A stretch of 64,000 nt of DNA from an uncultured Lachnospiraceae bacterium. GTDB lineage: Bacteria > Bacillota > Clostridia > Lachnospirales > Lachnospiraceae. Below are positions 17,637 through 25,471 of the stretch, piece after piece. Position numbers and translations under genes: made by a program. The notes below the pieces were generated by a model that was not told the DNA's origin, ran no database searches, and saw only the letters and a list, made by a program, of their open reading frames with translations. Numbering within the stretch: the stretch's first letter is position 1; each line of letters starts with the position of its first letter. The stretch lies in assembly GCA_934408585.1 (NCBI GenBank), contig CAKRVA010000002.1, positions 354,034-418,033 of the forward strand. The letters are read 5' to 3'.

Positions 17637-19715
17637 ATGAATCAAATATTGAAAAAACTCAGAAAACGAAATTTGAAAGAATATGTGTTATATATGTTTT
17701 GCACAATGTTTTCCGTTGCAATTGTATCCGCATATGCATTGCTGCTGTTTTCACCAACGGTATTGGAGGTGCTTCCGGTAGGAGGGGACAGTAGAAAACA
17801 GGCATTTGGTATTTTTGCAATTGTATGTATTGGCTGTCTGGCATTTTCTATGTATTCCTCTCTTTTGTTTTATAAGAAAAAGCAGAAGGAATTGGGCATT
17901 ATGATTGCCCTGGGTGGAAACCGCAGAAAATTATATGCTGCGATTATAAAAGAATATATCCGATTAAATACAGTTTGCTTATTGCTTGGCGGAATATTGG
18001 CATTTCCGATAAATAAAGGAATCTGGGGAATTTTTCAGATTTTTATTGATAGTCCGGAAATGGTGTTGCGCTTGAATATATACGCTTTTCTCATTGCACT
18101 TTTCATGGCGGTTGTTGTTTTCATAGTAACGATATGTATTATTTATAAAGTTATTTTTAAAATGGATTTACTCGATGTGATGAAAGCAGAGCACAAAAAT
18201 GAGATGGTCAGGGAATGGCCGGTGTTTACAGGAATATTGGGAATTCTTCTGATTATGATTGGAGGATGTATCAGTTATTTTGCACCGGGAGTTTATCGGA
18301 ATACTTTTCAGGAGTATCCGCCGGCATGGCTTAATCTGTTATATTTATTTCCATTAGCAGGCGTTTATCTTATCATCTTGAATCGTGTAGCTGGCAGCCA
18401 TAAAAGGAATAAAAACTATGAATCGAAAATGATTTCGAAAAGTATTATGAAATTTCAGGGAAAGCAGACCGTAAACTGTATGCTGGTGATAGCTCTTCTT
18501 ATAGGAGGCGGGTGCTTTGCCGCATTTTATACACCGATTACGATGACTGCATTTAAAAGGAATCTGCAGGCAAAAGAATGGGATTATCAATATACGATTC
18601 CGCAAAACAGAAAAGCACTTCATGAAAATCAAATAGAGGAAATTGTGAAAAAGCATAGAGGAAGTATACAGGAAAGAAGAGATTTTCCCATACTTTTAGC
18701 AGCGAGGGACGGTATGCAGGAAATAGAGGAAGGCAGAAAGTTTTGGTACGAATATAGTCCCAGGATGTCAACCATTTCCCTGGTGAAGGAATCTGATTTT
18801 GAAGATTTTACAAATTCGTCAATTACCATGGAGGCAAATACCTACTTTGCCATTACAGATGAGGAAGAGAGTGTTTTTTATGATACAGAAGTTACCATTC
18901 TTACCAATATGGAAACCGGGCAGGAATATGAGGTAGCCTTTGGCGGGTGCTTGCATAGTGAGGATTTACTACTGGAAAACAGCAGGCTGTATGTGATTAG
19001 TGATGTGCTGTTTGAAAAAATGGATAGCAGCTTATCAAAAGAATGGAAACAGACTGCATTCTTTTTTAAGGTTTCACAGGATTCTTTTGAATTGGGTATG
19101 GATTTATACAATGCTTTTTATCAATGCTTTGAAAAGGAAGATATGATTTTTGCCGGATATGATAAAGTAAGTGCTATCTCTGCTTATGAAGCAGGAAAAG
19201 AATATTGGGCAGATGATCCTGCGTATTCTTTTTTTGCCACATTAGATAAAAATAGTCCGGAGTTTCAAAGAGAGTGGATTTATTTTCCGTTCTTTAAAAT
19301 CATGGTGATTCAGAATACGCTGCGAAATTATGCAGTATTTTTTATGTTATTCATTTATGTAGTAATTGTAGCACTCACATCCTCCTGGTTGATTGCCTAT
19401 ACACGCTGCATCACCATGGGAATGCATAATAAATATGTATTTGAAACTTTGGAAAAGCTGGGAGCTTCCGAAGCTTTCCGCATGAAAGAACTAAAAAAGC
19501 AGATATCTGCAATATACAGGCTTCCTACGATAATAGGACTTGTAGTAGTATATTTCTTATTTGTATTGATTTTATATGGAAATGATGGAGGAAGATTCAC
19601 TTCAAGCGAAATCGTAGGATTAATCATTTGCTTTGGAATTGAAGTGTTGGTGGGAATGATAACCTATTTGTGTTATCGGATTGCATTGCAGAAAGTAAAA
19701 CGGATCATTTTTTAA
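17637..19715 (+). CDS. FtsX-domain ABC permease (BceB-like)
   Basis: A 692-residue permease with the BceB-like layout: one N-terminal helix, FtsX-type helix bundle with KKKQKELGIMIALGG, further helices, then a large extracellular domain (about residues 305-555) and three terminal helices. Such permeases partner BceA-type ATPases in resistance to or sensing of peptide antibiotics. ATG 17637 is preferred over 17631 because AGAGG lies 6 bases before it. Neighbouring GHKL/LytTR genes suggest signal-controlled expression. The extracellular domain is poorly conserved in this family, so the ligand is not deducible. Confidence 0.88.
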   Translation: MNQILKKLRKRNLKEYVLYMFCTMFSVAIVSAYALLLFSPTVLEVLPVGGDSRKQAFGIFAIVCIGCLAFSMYSSLLFYKKKQKELGIMIALGGNRRKLYAAIIKEYIRLNTVCLLLGGILAFPINKGIWGIFQIFIDSPEMVLRLNIYAFLIALFMAVVVFIVTICIIYKVIFKMDLLDVMKAEHKNEMVREWPVFTGILGILLIMIGGCISYFAPGVYRNTFQEYPPAWLNLLYLFPLAGVYLIILNRVAGSHKRNKNYESKMISKSIMKFQGKQTVNCMLVIALLIGGGCFAAFYTPITMTAFKRNLQAKEWDYQYTIPQNRKALHENQIEEIVKKHRGSIQERRDFPILLAARDGMQEIEEGRKFWYEYSPRMSTISLVKESDFEDFTNSSITMEANTYFAITDEEESVFYDTEVTILTNMETGQEYEVAFGGCLHSEDLLLENSRLYVISDVLFEKMDSSLSKEWKQTAFFFKVSQDSFELGMDLYNAFYQCFEKEDMIFAGYDKVSAISAYEAGKEYWADDPAYSFFATLDKNSPEFQREWIYFPFFKIMVIQNTLRNYAVFFMLFIYVVIVALTSSWLIAYTRCITMGMHNKYVFETLEKLGASEAFRMKELKKQISAIYRLPTIIGLVVVYFLFVLILYGNDGGRFTSSEIVGLIICFGIEVLVGMITYLCYRIALQKVKRIIF

Positions 19716-19889
19716 AGATTTAGAGGTATTTCTAAGGAATTTACCTCTTGGTGAAATAAGGAACTTCATAATAGAACAATGCATATAAGTGGAAAGTTCC
19801 CTCCAACATCAAAAGTGAACATTGAAGCTATATTATTAAATAGCAATAAAATAATAAACTTCTTTTGAAGAAGTGAATATTTGAACTAA

Positions 19890-19915
19890 AGGGGCATTAG
19901 TGCCCCTCATTTTAC
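19890..19915. terminator. Intrinsic terminator
   Basis: GGGGCATTAGTGCCCC (19891-19906) is flanked by A-rich and T-rich ends. It lies between the ABC permease and the convergent lacI gene and can act on both strands. The rest of 19716-19939 holds no gene. Confidence 0.75.
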
Positions 19916-19939
19916 TTAAAATACAATTGTTGTGGGGAT

Positions 19940-20968
19940 TTATTCCTTTCTTTTCGTACTTCCTCTTACCATAAGATGTGGTTCGTATAAAATGAACTGA
20001 TAATCATGATTATCAGTATTTATTAGTCGTAGCATTTCTTTTGCCATAGATTTACCAATTTCATCGGAATGTATATGTACAGAAGTCAAGGGAACTTCTA
20101 ATACTTCATCAAAACTTACATCATCAAATCCAACAACTGATAAATCCTGTGGAATACGAATTCCAAAGATTCTAGCGCTTCTAAATAGGCCGAAAGCCAT
20201 ATTATCATTAAAAGAAAAAACAGCACTGACATTTTGACCTAACAAATAAGGAAGTGCAGCGCTACCACTTTCTATTTCATAGTCTCCCTCATAAATTAAT
20301 TTGGGGTCAAATTCAATGGAAAATTCTTGTAAAGCACGTTTATAGCCATCTAACCGATATTCAGTAACTTTCATGTTCATGGGACCTGTAATACATCCAA
20401 TTTTCGTATGTCCCAATTCTAATAAGTGCTTTGTTGCAAGATATGCGCCTTCTTCATAATTTACACTTACCGCACTTCCAATTTTGTTTTTGTAAAAATC
20501 AGAGTTATCTCTTCCTACAATTGGTAAATGAGACTCTGAAATTAAATTTTCTATTTTTGTCCAGTTTTCTCCCATACAATAAATTCCTGGATTGGAAAAA
20601 ATAATGCCATCAATGCCACAGGCAATTAAGTCATGTAGGCGTTGTATATCAAAATAGTTATTGCTATTTGTAGTACAACAAATAAGAGAATATCCGGAAT
20701 CGCGTAATTCCCTGTCAATTACGGTAAAAACACTAGCAACATGTGGATTTCGCATATCTGCCATAATAATTCCAATCATATTGCTACGTTTTGTTTTTAG
20801 GCTTACAGCCATCTGATTAGGAGAGTAATGTAATTCTTTTGCTATTCTTCTGACTTTTTCACGGGTTTTTTCAGAAACTCGGCTAGGTTTGTCAGATAAG
20901 GCAAGTGAAACTGTTGAGATAGAACAGCCACTAGCTTTTGCCACTTCTTTAATTGTTGTACGTTCCAT
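19940..20968 (-). CDS. LacI-family transcriptional regulator
   Basis: A 342-residue LacI/GalR protein. The helix-turn-helix is TTIKEVAKASGCSISTVSLAL, the hinge continues with LHYSPNQMAVSLKTKRS, and the sensor domain has IGIIMADMRNPHV and VVGFDDVSFDEVL. It is transcribed with, and downstream of, the esterase gene (32-base gap). The likely binding sites are the paired 13-base operators at 21752 and 21893, one inside the promoter of its own transcript and the other after the promoter of the divergent importer-GH3 operon. The inducer is probably the imported sugar. Confidence 0.9.
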   Translation of the reverse strand: MERTTIKEVAKASGCSISTVSLALSDKPSRVSEKTREKVRRIAKELHYSPNQMAVSLKTKRSNMIGIIMADMRNPHVASVFTVIDRELRDSGYSLICCTTNSNNYFDIQRLHDLIACGIDGIIFSNPGIYCMGENWTKIENLISESHLPIVGRDNSDFYKNKIGSAVSVNYEEGAYLATKHLLELGHTKIGCITGPMNMKVTEYRLDGYKRALQEFSIEFDPKLIYEGDYEIESGSAALPYLLGQNVSAVFSFNDNMAFGLFRSARIFGIRIPQDLSVVGFDDVSFDEVLEVPLTSVHIHSDEIGKSMAKEMLRLINTDNHDYQFILYEPHLMVRGSTKRKE

Positions 20969-21000
20969 AATGATTTTCGCCTTTCTGTATTTTAGTAATT

Positions 21001-21642
21001 TTATTTTTGAAGCATGAAGTTTAGTAAAGATGGTTCAGAATAAGCAGGAACCCAGGCATGATGTCCAGTTTCCGGATATATGGTAAGTTTAGCGTGCCCA
21101 CCTGCCTGATTAATTGCTTTTATCATATTGATAGAAGCTTCAACTGGAACCACGTCGTCTAGTGCGCCATGAAAAGCCCAGATGGGAATATGAACTAGAT
21201 TTTCTGCAGTCCAACTCATACCACCTCCGCATATAGGAACAAGACTACAGAAGCAATCAGGGTATAAAGAGGCTAGTTCCCATGCACCAAATGCCCCCAT
21301 ACTAATGCCTGTTAATGAAATCCTATTTTTGTCCGCACCATAATTGCTAGCCATAGAATCAATAAACTCCATTAAAAAGGGCATATAGTAATACCAATCT
21401 TTTTCAGAAGCGCATTGAGGTGATAGTACTATACAGCGTTCAGGTAAAGTTTTTTGGCATAACATAGGAAGGCTATGGCAAGTAATTAGATAAGGGTTGT
21501 TCCCTCTTTCTCCGCCACCATGAAGAAATACAATTAAAGGAAGCATTTCTTCAGAAGGATTAAAATCATCAGGGTAATAAATCAAATAGGGAATTTTTGG
21601 TAAAAAAATATTAGAAGGATGATAACAAAAACTTTTTTGCAT
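21001..21642 (-). CDS. Alpha/beta-hydrolase, probable sugar esterase
   Basis: A 213-residue cytoplasmic alpha/beta-hydrolase of the phospholipase/carboxylesterase and feruloyl-esterase-like group. Visible are the oxyanion-hole HGGGERG (about residue 42), the nucleophile GISMGAFGAW, the acid in HGALDDVVPV and the histidine in TGHHAW. There is no signal peptide. It is the first gene of the minus-strand transcript that includes lacI and is divergent from an RbsABC-like importer plus GH3 glycosidase. It probably de-esterifies an imported oligosaccharide (acetyl or feruloyl group), which is inference from the neighbours. Confidence 0.78.
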   Translation of the reverse strand: MQKSFCYHPSNIFLPKIPYLIYYPDDFNPSEEMLPLIVFLHGGGERGNNPYLITCHSLPMLCQKTLPERCIVLSPQCASEKDWYYYMPFLMEFIDSMASNYGADKNRISLTGISMGAFGAWELASLYPDCFCSLVPICGGGMSWTAENLVHIPIWAFHGALDDVVPVEASINMIKAINQAGGHAKLTIYPETGHHAWVPAYSEPSLLNFMLQK

Positions 21643-21742
21643 AGTTATCCTTTCCGGAAACCATATATTGTGATTTCTCTAAATACATTTATAGTTGCTT
21701 TTATAATTGTAATAAAAATAAATAAATTATCTTTGTAAAAAT

Positions 21743-21771
21743 ATTATATGTTAAAACGATTGAATTTTCAA
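21743..21771 (-). promoter_or_regulatory. SigA-type promoter of the esterase-lacI transcript
   Basis: On the minus strand TTGAAA (plus-strand 21766-21771) is separated by exactly 17 bases from TATAAT (21743-21748). The operator copy at 21752-21764 lies wholly within the spacer, so a bound repressor would block RNA polymerase. Confidence 0.75.
21752..21764 (+). promoter_or_regulatory. Candidate LacI operator 1
   Basis: TAAAACGATTGAA matches the second copy at 21893 in 12 of 13 positions and has the central CG typical of LacI-family sites. It is placed inside the spacer of the minus-strand promoter. Confidence 0.6.
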
Positions 21772-21828
21772 TATATATTTATAAAATTGTTAATAGTGCA
21801 TAAATTTAATCAATTTTCAAAAAATTTA

Positions 21829-21857
21829 TTGAAAAAATAGTCTAAATAAAATATAAT
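21829..21857 (+). promoter_or_regulatory. SigA-type promoter of the importer-GH3 operon
   Basis: TTGAAA (21829-21834), a 17-base spacer and TATAAT (21852-21857) form a near-consensus promoter reading toward the ABC importer. Operator 2 begins about 36 bases after the -10 box. Confidence 0.75.
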
Positions 21858-21892
21858 CAAATCAAATAAAGGGAAATGATATTCAAAAAAGA

Positions 21893-21905
21893 TAAAACGT
21901 TTGAA
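21893..21905 (+). promoter_or_regulatory. Candidate LacI operator 2
   Basis: TAAAACGTTTGAA contains the palindrome AAACGTTT and lies downstream of the importer promoter and 39 bases before its start codon. With operator 1 (141 bases away) it could support repression by blocking or looping. Confidence 0.6.
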
Positions 21906-21943
21906 CAAATAAATTTTAAAATTATAGGAGAGGAAATTTTCAA

Positions 21944-23446
21944 ATGGAAAATGAAAAAAATTTTTTAGAATTAAAAAATATAACCAAAAGGTTTCCAGGT
22001 GTTTTGGCGCTGGATCATGTCAATATGAGAATTGAAGCTGGTAAAGTACATGCATTACTAGGTGAAAATGGTGCAGGAAAATCAACGTTAATGAAAATAC
22101 TATCCGGGATGTATACGGAATATGAGGGAAGTATTTTTTTTGAAGGGAGGGAAATAAAATTTAAATCTGAAAAAGATGCTTTGGAACATGGAATTGCGAT
22201 TGTTCCACAAGAATTAAATCCGATTCCAGAACTTAGCATTGCTGAAAACATATATCTTGGTAGAGAACCAACTAATAAAATTGGATTTGTAAATTCCAAA
22301 AAGTGTTTAAAAGATACACAAGATTTTATGAAGCATCTGGGATTAAATTATGATGCAAGTGCTAAAATGTCCCAATTGAGTGTAGCACAGAAGCAGATGG
22401 TAGAAATTATTAAAGCAATTTCTAGAGAAGCCAAGTTGATTATTATGGATGAGCCTACTTCAGCATTGACTAGTTCAGAGACAGAATATCTTTTCCAGCA
22501 AATTGATTTATTGAAAAAGCAAGGAATAGCAATTATTTTTATTTCTCATAAATTGGATGAAGTATACCGCATTTGTGATACAGCAACTATTTTACGAGAT
22601 GGTAAATGGATTGGCAGTTGTAAACTTTCAGAAGTGGATGAGGATAAATTGATTTCTATGATGGTGGGAAGGGAGGTAAAGGATATTTATCCATCTCTTC
22701 CAAAGCAAGGAAAAGCGTCCGTACTAAAGGTATCAGGGCTTTGTGGAAATGGTTTTCATGATATTAGCTTTGAGGTTCGAGAAGGTGAAATTTTAGGGTT
22801 TGCAGGAATGATGGGTTCCGGAAGAACAGAGATTGTAAAGAGTATTTTTGGAATGAACCATATCACAGCAGGTACAATAGAATTAGAAGGAAAGAAATTA
22901 ACGATAAGAAATACGAATCAAGCAATTCAAAATGGAATTGTTATGGTAAGCGAAGATCGAGCAATTTATGGATTTGTAGGATTACGAAGTATAAAAGATA
23001 ATATTGCACTCCCCAATGGTGACAGGTTTTGCAGAAATGGGTTTATACAGAGGAAGAAGGTAAATAGAGACAGTGAAGATATTTGTCAGAAAATACGAGT
23101 AAAAGCACCAAATTTGGATATAGGTGTCGGTACATTAAGCGGTGGAAATCAACAAAAAGTAGTATTGGCTAAGTGGTTAATCAGGGATATTAAAGTTTTA
23201 ATTCTTGATGAGCCAACCAGAGGAATTGATGTGGGTGCGAAACAGGAAATTTACAAATTGGTTACAGAACTTGCACAAAGTGGACTCGCAATTATTATAA
23301 TATCTTCCGAATTACCAGAAGTACTTGCCATGAGTCATCGAATTAAGGTGTTGGCAGATGGGAGATTTGTGGGAGAATTAACTCATGAGGAAGCTACACA
23401 GGATAAAGTGATGAAAGCAATTATAGAAGGAAGGAATAAACAATGA
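21944..23446 (+). CDS. Sugar ABC transporter ATP-binding protein (RbsA/XylG type)
   Basis: A 500-residue ATPase with two fused nucleotide-binding domains, as in RbsA, MglA and XylG (CUT2 importers of monosaccharides or short sugars). The first domain carries Walker A GENGAGKST, LSVAQKQMVEI and IIMDEPTSAL. The second has the usual degenerate Walker A GMMGSGRTEI and an intact LSGGNQQKVVLAKWL and LILDEPTRGID. The ribosome site is AGGAGAGG. Its stop overlaps the permease start by 4 bases. Confidence 0.94.
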   Translation: MENEKNFLELKNITKRFPGVLALDHVNMRIEAGKVHALLGENGAGKSTLMKILSGMYTEYEGSIFFEGREIKFKSEKDALEHGIAIVPQELNPIPELSIAENIYLGREPTNKIGFVNSKKCLKDTQDFMKHLGLNYDASAKMSQLSVAQKQMVEIIKAISREAKLIIMDEPTSALTSSETEYLFQQIDLLKKQGIAIIFISHKLDEVYRICDTATILRDGKWIGSCKLSEVDEDKLISMMVGREVKDIYPSLPKQGKASVLKVSGLCGNGFHDISFEVREGEILGFAGMMGSGRTEIVKSIFGMNHITAGTIELEGKKLTIRNTNQAIQNGIVMVSEDRAIYGFVGLRSIKDNIALPNGDRFCRNGFIQRKKVNRDSEDICQKIRVKAPNLDIGVGTLSGGNQQKVVLAKWLIRDIKVLILDEPTRGIDVGAKQEIYKLVTELAQSGLAIIIISSELPEVLAMSHRIKVLADGRFVGELTHEEATQDKVMKAIIEGRNKQ

Positions 23447-24393
23447 AACCAAAAATCAATATTACAAAAATATATAGAAAATACGGAATTTTATTAATTT
23501 TCCTAATATTATTTTGCATTTCTGCACTAATTAATAAAAATTTTTTAAAGTTACAAAACCTAATGAATATTCTAAAACAAATTAGTGTAGTTACAATTAT
23601 TGCTTGCGGAGAGACTCTTTTAATCGTAAGCGGTTTAATTGATTTATCTGCGGGTTTAACTTGTACATTAGCAAGTTGTCTGGCAGCAGGAGTTCTAGTT
23701 TCCACAGGCAGTGTGGCATTAAGTGTTTTAACAGGTATTATGGTAGGTGTAGTGGTAGGATGGAGCAATGGGTTTATGATAACCCATTTTAAACTACAGG
23801 CATTTATTGCAACTTTAGCTATGACCAATATTGCAAAAGGTATTACCCAAGTTTATACAGGTGGCACGGCTATTAATGGTGTAGAAAAAATTAGATGGTT
23901 GGGACAAGGCTATATAGGAGTTGTGCCAGTGCCCGTTGTTTTAATGCTAATTTGTGTGGTAGTTGTATTTATCATTATGAAATACACGAAATTAGGAATA
24001 TATATATATGCAATTGGTGGAAATGAAAAAGCAGCATCAGCATCAGGAATTAATGTTAATAGAATTAAACGTATCATTTTTTGTATCAGTGGGGTCATGG
24101 TAGGTCTGGCAGGTGTGTTACTAATGTCAAGAATGATGTCAGGCCAACCTTCAGTAGGAGATGGATATGAATTTGATGCTATTACAGCGGCCATTGTAGG
24201 AGGAACAAGCTTTACAGGTGGTATAGGAACTGTTAGTGGTACATTAATTGGTAGCATTATTGTGGGAATGATTAACAATGTATTAAATCTTTTAAACGTG
24301 TCAACACAATATCAGTTGATAGTCAAAGGTGCGCTAATTGCAGGTGCAGTTATTTTAGATGTGAAAACCAAAGAAACTAAGGTAGAAGCATAA
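23443..24393 (+). CDS. Sugar ABC transporter permease (RbsC type)
   Basis: A 316-residue CUT2 permease with about eight to ten membrane helices. The family motif GLIDLSAGL appears near residue 65, and GGNEKAASASGINVNRIK marks the loop that contacts the ATPase, followed by AAIVGGTSFTGGIGTVSGTL. It starts inside the ATPase stop codon region, a coupled arrangement, and precedes the binding protein by 41 bases. Confidence 0.94.
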   Translation: MKPKINITKIYRKYGILLIFLILFCISALINKNFLKLQNLMNILKQISVVTIIACGETLLIVSGLIDLSAGLTCTLASCLAAGVLVSTGSVALSVLTGIMVGVVVGWSNGFMITHFKLQAFIATLAMTNIAKGITQVYTGGTAINGVEKIRWLGQGYIGVVPVPVVLMLICVVVVFIIMKYTKLGIYIYAIGGNEKAASASGINVNRIKRIIFCISGVMVGLAGVLLMSRMMSGQPSVGDGYEFDAITAAIVGGTSFTGGIGTVSGTLIGSIIVGMINNVLNLLNVSTQYQLIVKGALIAGAVILDVKTKETKVEA

Positions 24394-24434
24394 ATATTAT
24401 CAAAACATTTATACACATTAAAGGAGGAAAAAAC

Positions 24435-25448
24435 ATGAAAAGAAAAACACAAAGAAAATTGGCACTGTTATTAACAATGGTTATGATGACCCTACTTCTT
24501 ATGGCATGTGGTTCTAAGGGAAATGAAAACACTACTGCAGAATCAAAAACACAAGGGGAAGAGGTACAAACAGAAACGACTAATAATGAAAAACCATATA
24601 TAATTGGTTTTTCCAACATGAATGACATTTATCCATACTGCATTAAGTTTAGAGACTATCTAGTAGAGTTTGCTGAGGCGGAAGGCATGAAAGTTCTGAT
24701 TGCAGATGGGGCAGGAGATGCTAATACTCAAAATGGCCAGATAGATAACTTTATTTTACAGGGAGCAGATATTGTAACTGCGATTACTATTGATTTAGAT
24801 GCATCAGTACCTGCAGTAAATGCGGCAGAAAACGCGGGGCTTCCCTTCATTTCTTATTTAACGAACGTTCGAGATAATGCCGGCTATGATGGATATATTT
24901 ATATTGGATCAGAAAATTATGAAGCAGGACTTTTGCAAGGACAGTATTTGGCAGAAGTACTTCCTGAAAATGCAAAAATTCTATACCAAACAGGAAATCC
25001 AAATGATTCACAATATAATGCGAGAAAGCAAGGATTATTAGATGGATTAAAAGATAGAACAGATGTAGAAATTGTGGCAGAAGTAGCTACTATGAATCAG
25101 AAAGATCAAGGTATTACCGTAATGGAAGATTGGATGCAGGTCTATGACAAGATTGATTGTGTTGTTGCACAGAATGATGATTCTATTCTTGGTGCTATTG
25201 AAGCAATGAAAGCAGCTAATAGATTAGAAGGTGTAATTACAGTAGGACTTGATGGATCAGATGATGCTTTGGCATCTATTAAGGCAGGTGAATTAACAAT
25301 GTCTGTATTACAGGATGCTAAAGGACAGGCAGAAGCTGCAGTTGAAATTTTTAAAAAAATTAGAGATGGTGTAGATCCTGCAACAATTGAAGATGTAAAT
25401 GTTCCATTTCAGACGATTACCATTGATAATGTAAATGATTTTGAGTGA
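24435..25448 (+). CDS. Sugar-binding lipoprotein (RbsB-like)
   Basis: A 337-residue periplasmic-binding-type protein. The lipoprotein signal ends LLLMACGS, a short threonine/glutamate-rich linker follows, and the domain begins KPYIIGFSNMNDIYPY. The ligand-binding fold of the type 4 (RbsB) family is seen in GADIVTAITIDLDASVPAV, QNDDSILGAIEAMKAA and TVGLDGSDDALASI. It is the extracellular receptor for the adjacent RbsA/RbsC-like pair. The ligand is presumably what the GH3 enzyme later hydrolyses. Confidence 0.92.
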   Translation: MKRKTQRKLALLLTMVMMTLLLMACGSKGNENTTAESKTQGEEVQTETTNNEKPYIIGFSNMNDIYPYCIKFRDYLVEFAEAEGMKVLIADGAGDANTQNGQIDNFILQGADIVTAITIDLDASVPAVNAAENAGLPFISYLTNVRDNAGYDGYIYIGSENYEAGLLQGQYLAEVLPENAKILYQTGNPNDSQYNARKQGLLDGLKDRTDVEIVAEVATMNQKDQGITVMEDWMQVYDKIDCVVAQNDDSILGAIEAMKAANRLEGVITVGLDGSDDALASIKAGELTMSVLQDAKGQAEAAVEIFKKIRDGVDPATIEDVNVPFQTITIDNVNDFE

Positions 25449-25471
25449 TAACATAGAAAGGTGGTTTTGGT

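Noticed and set aside
12540..19939. Prophage or integrative element
   Set aside because: No integrase, recombinase, capsid, relaxase or attachment repeat was found; the unknown genes alone do not justify the call.
21893..21905. CcpA cre site
   Set aside because: It resembles cre in the central AACGTT, but the flanks do not fit, and the same 13-base word recurs in the divergent promoter beside a local LacI gene.
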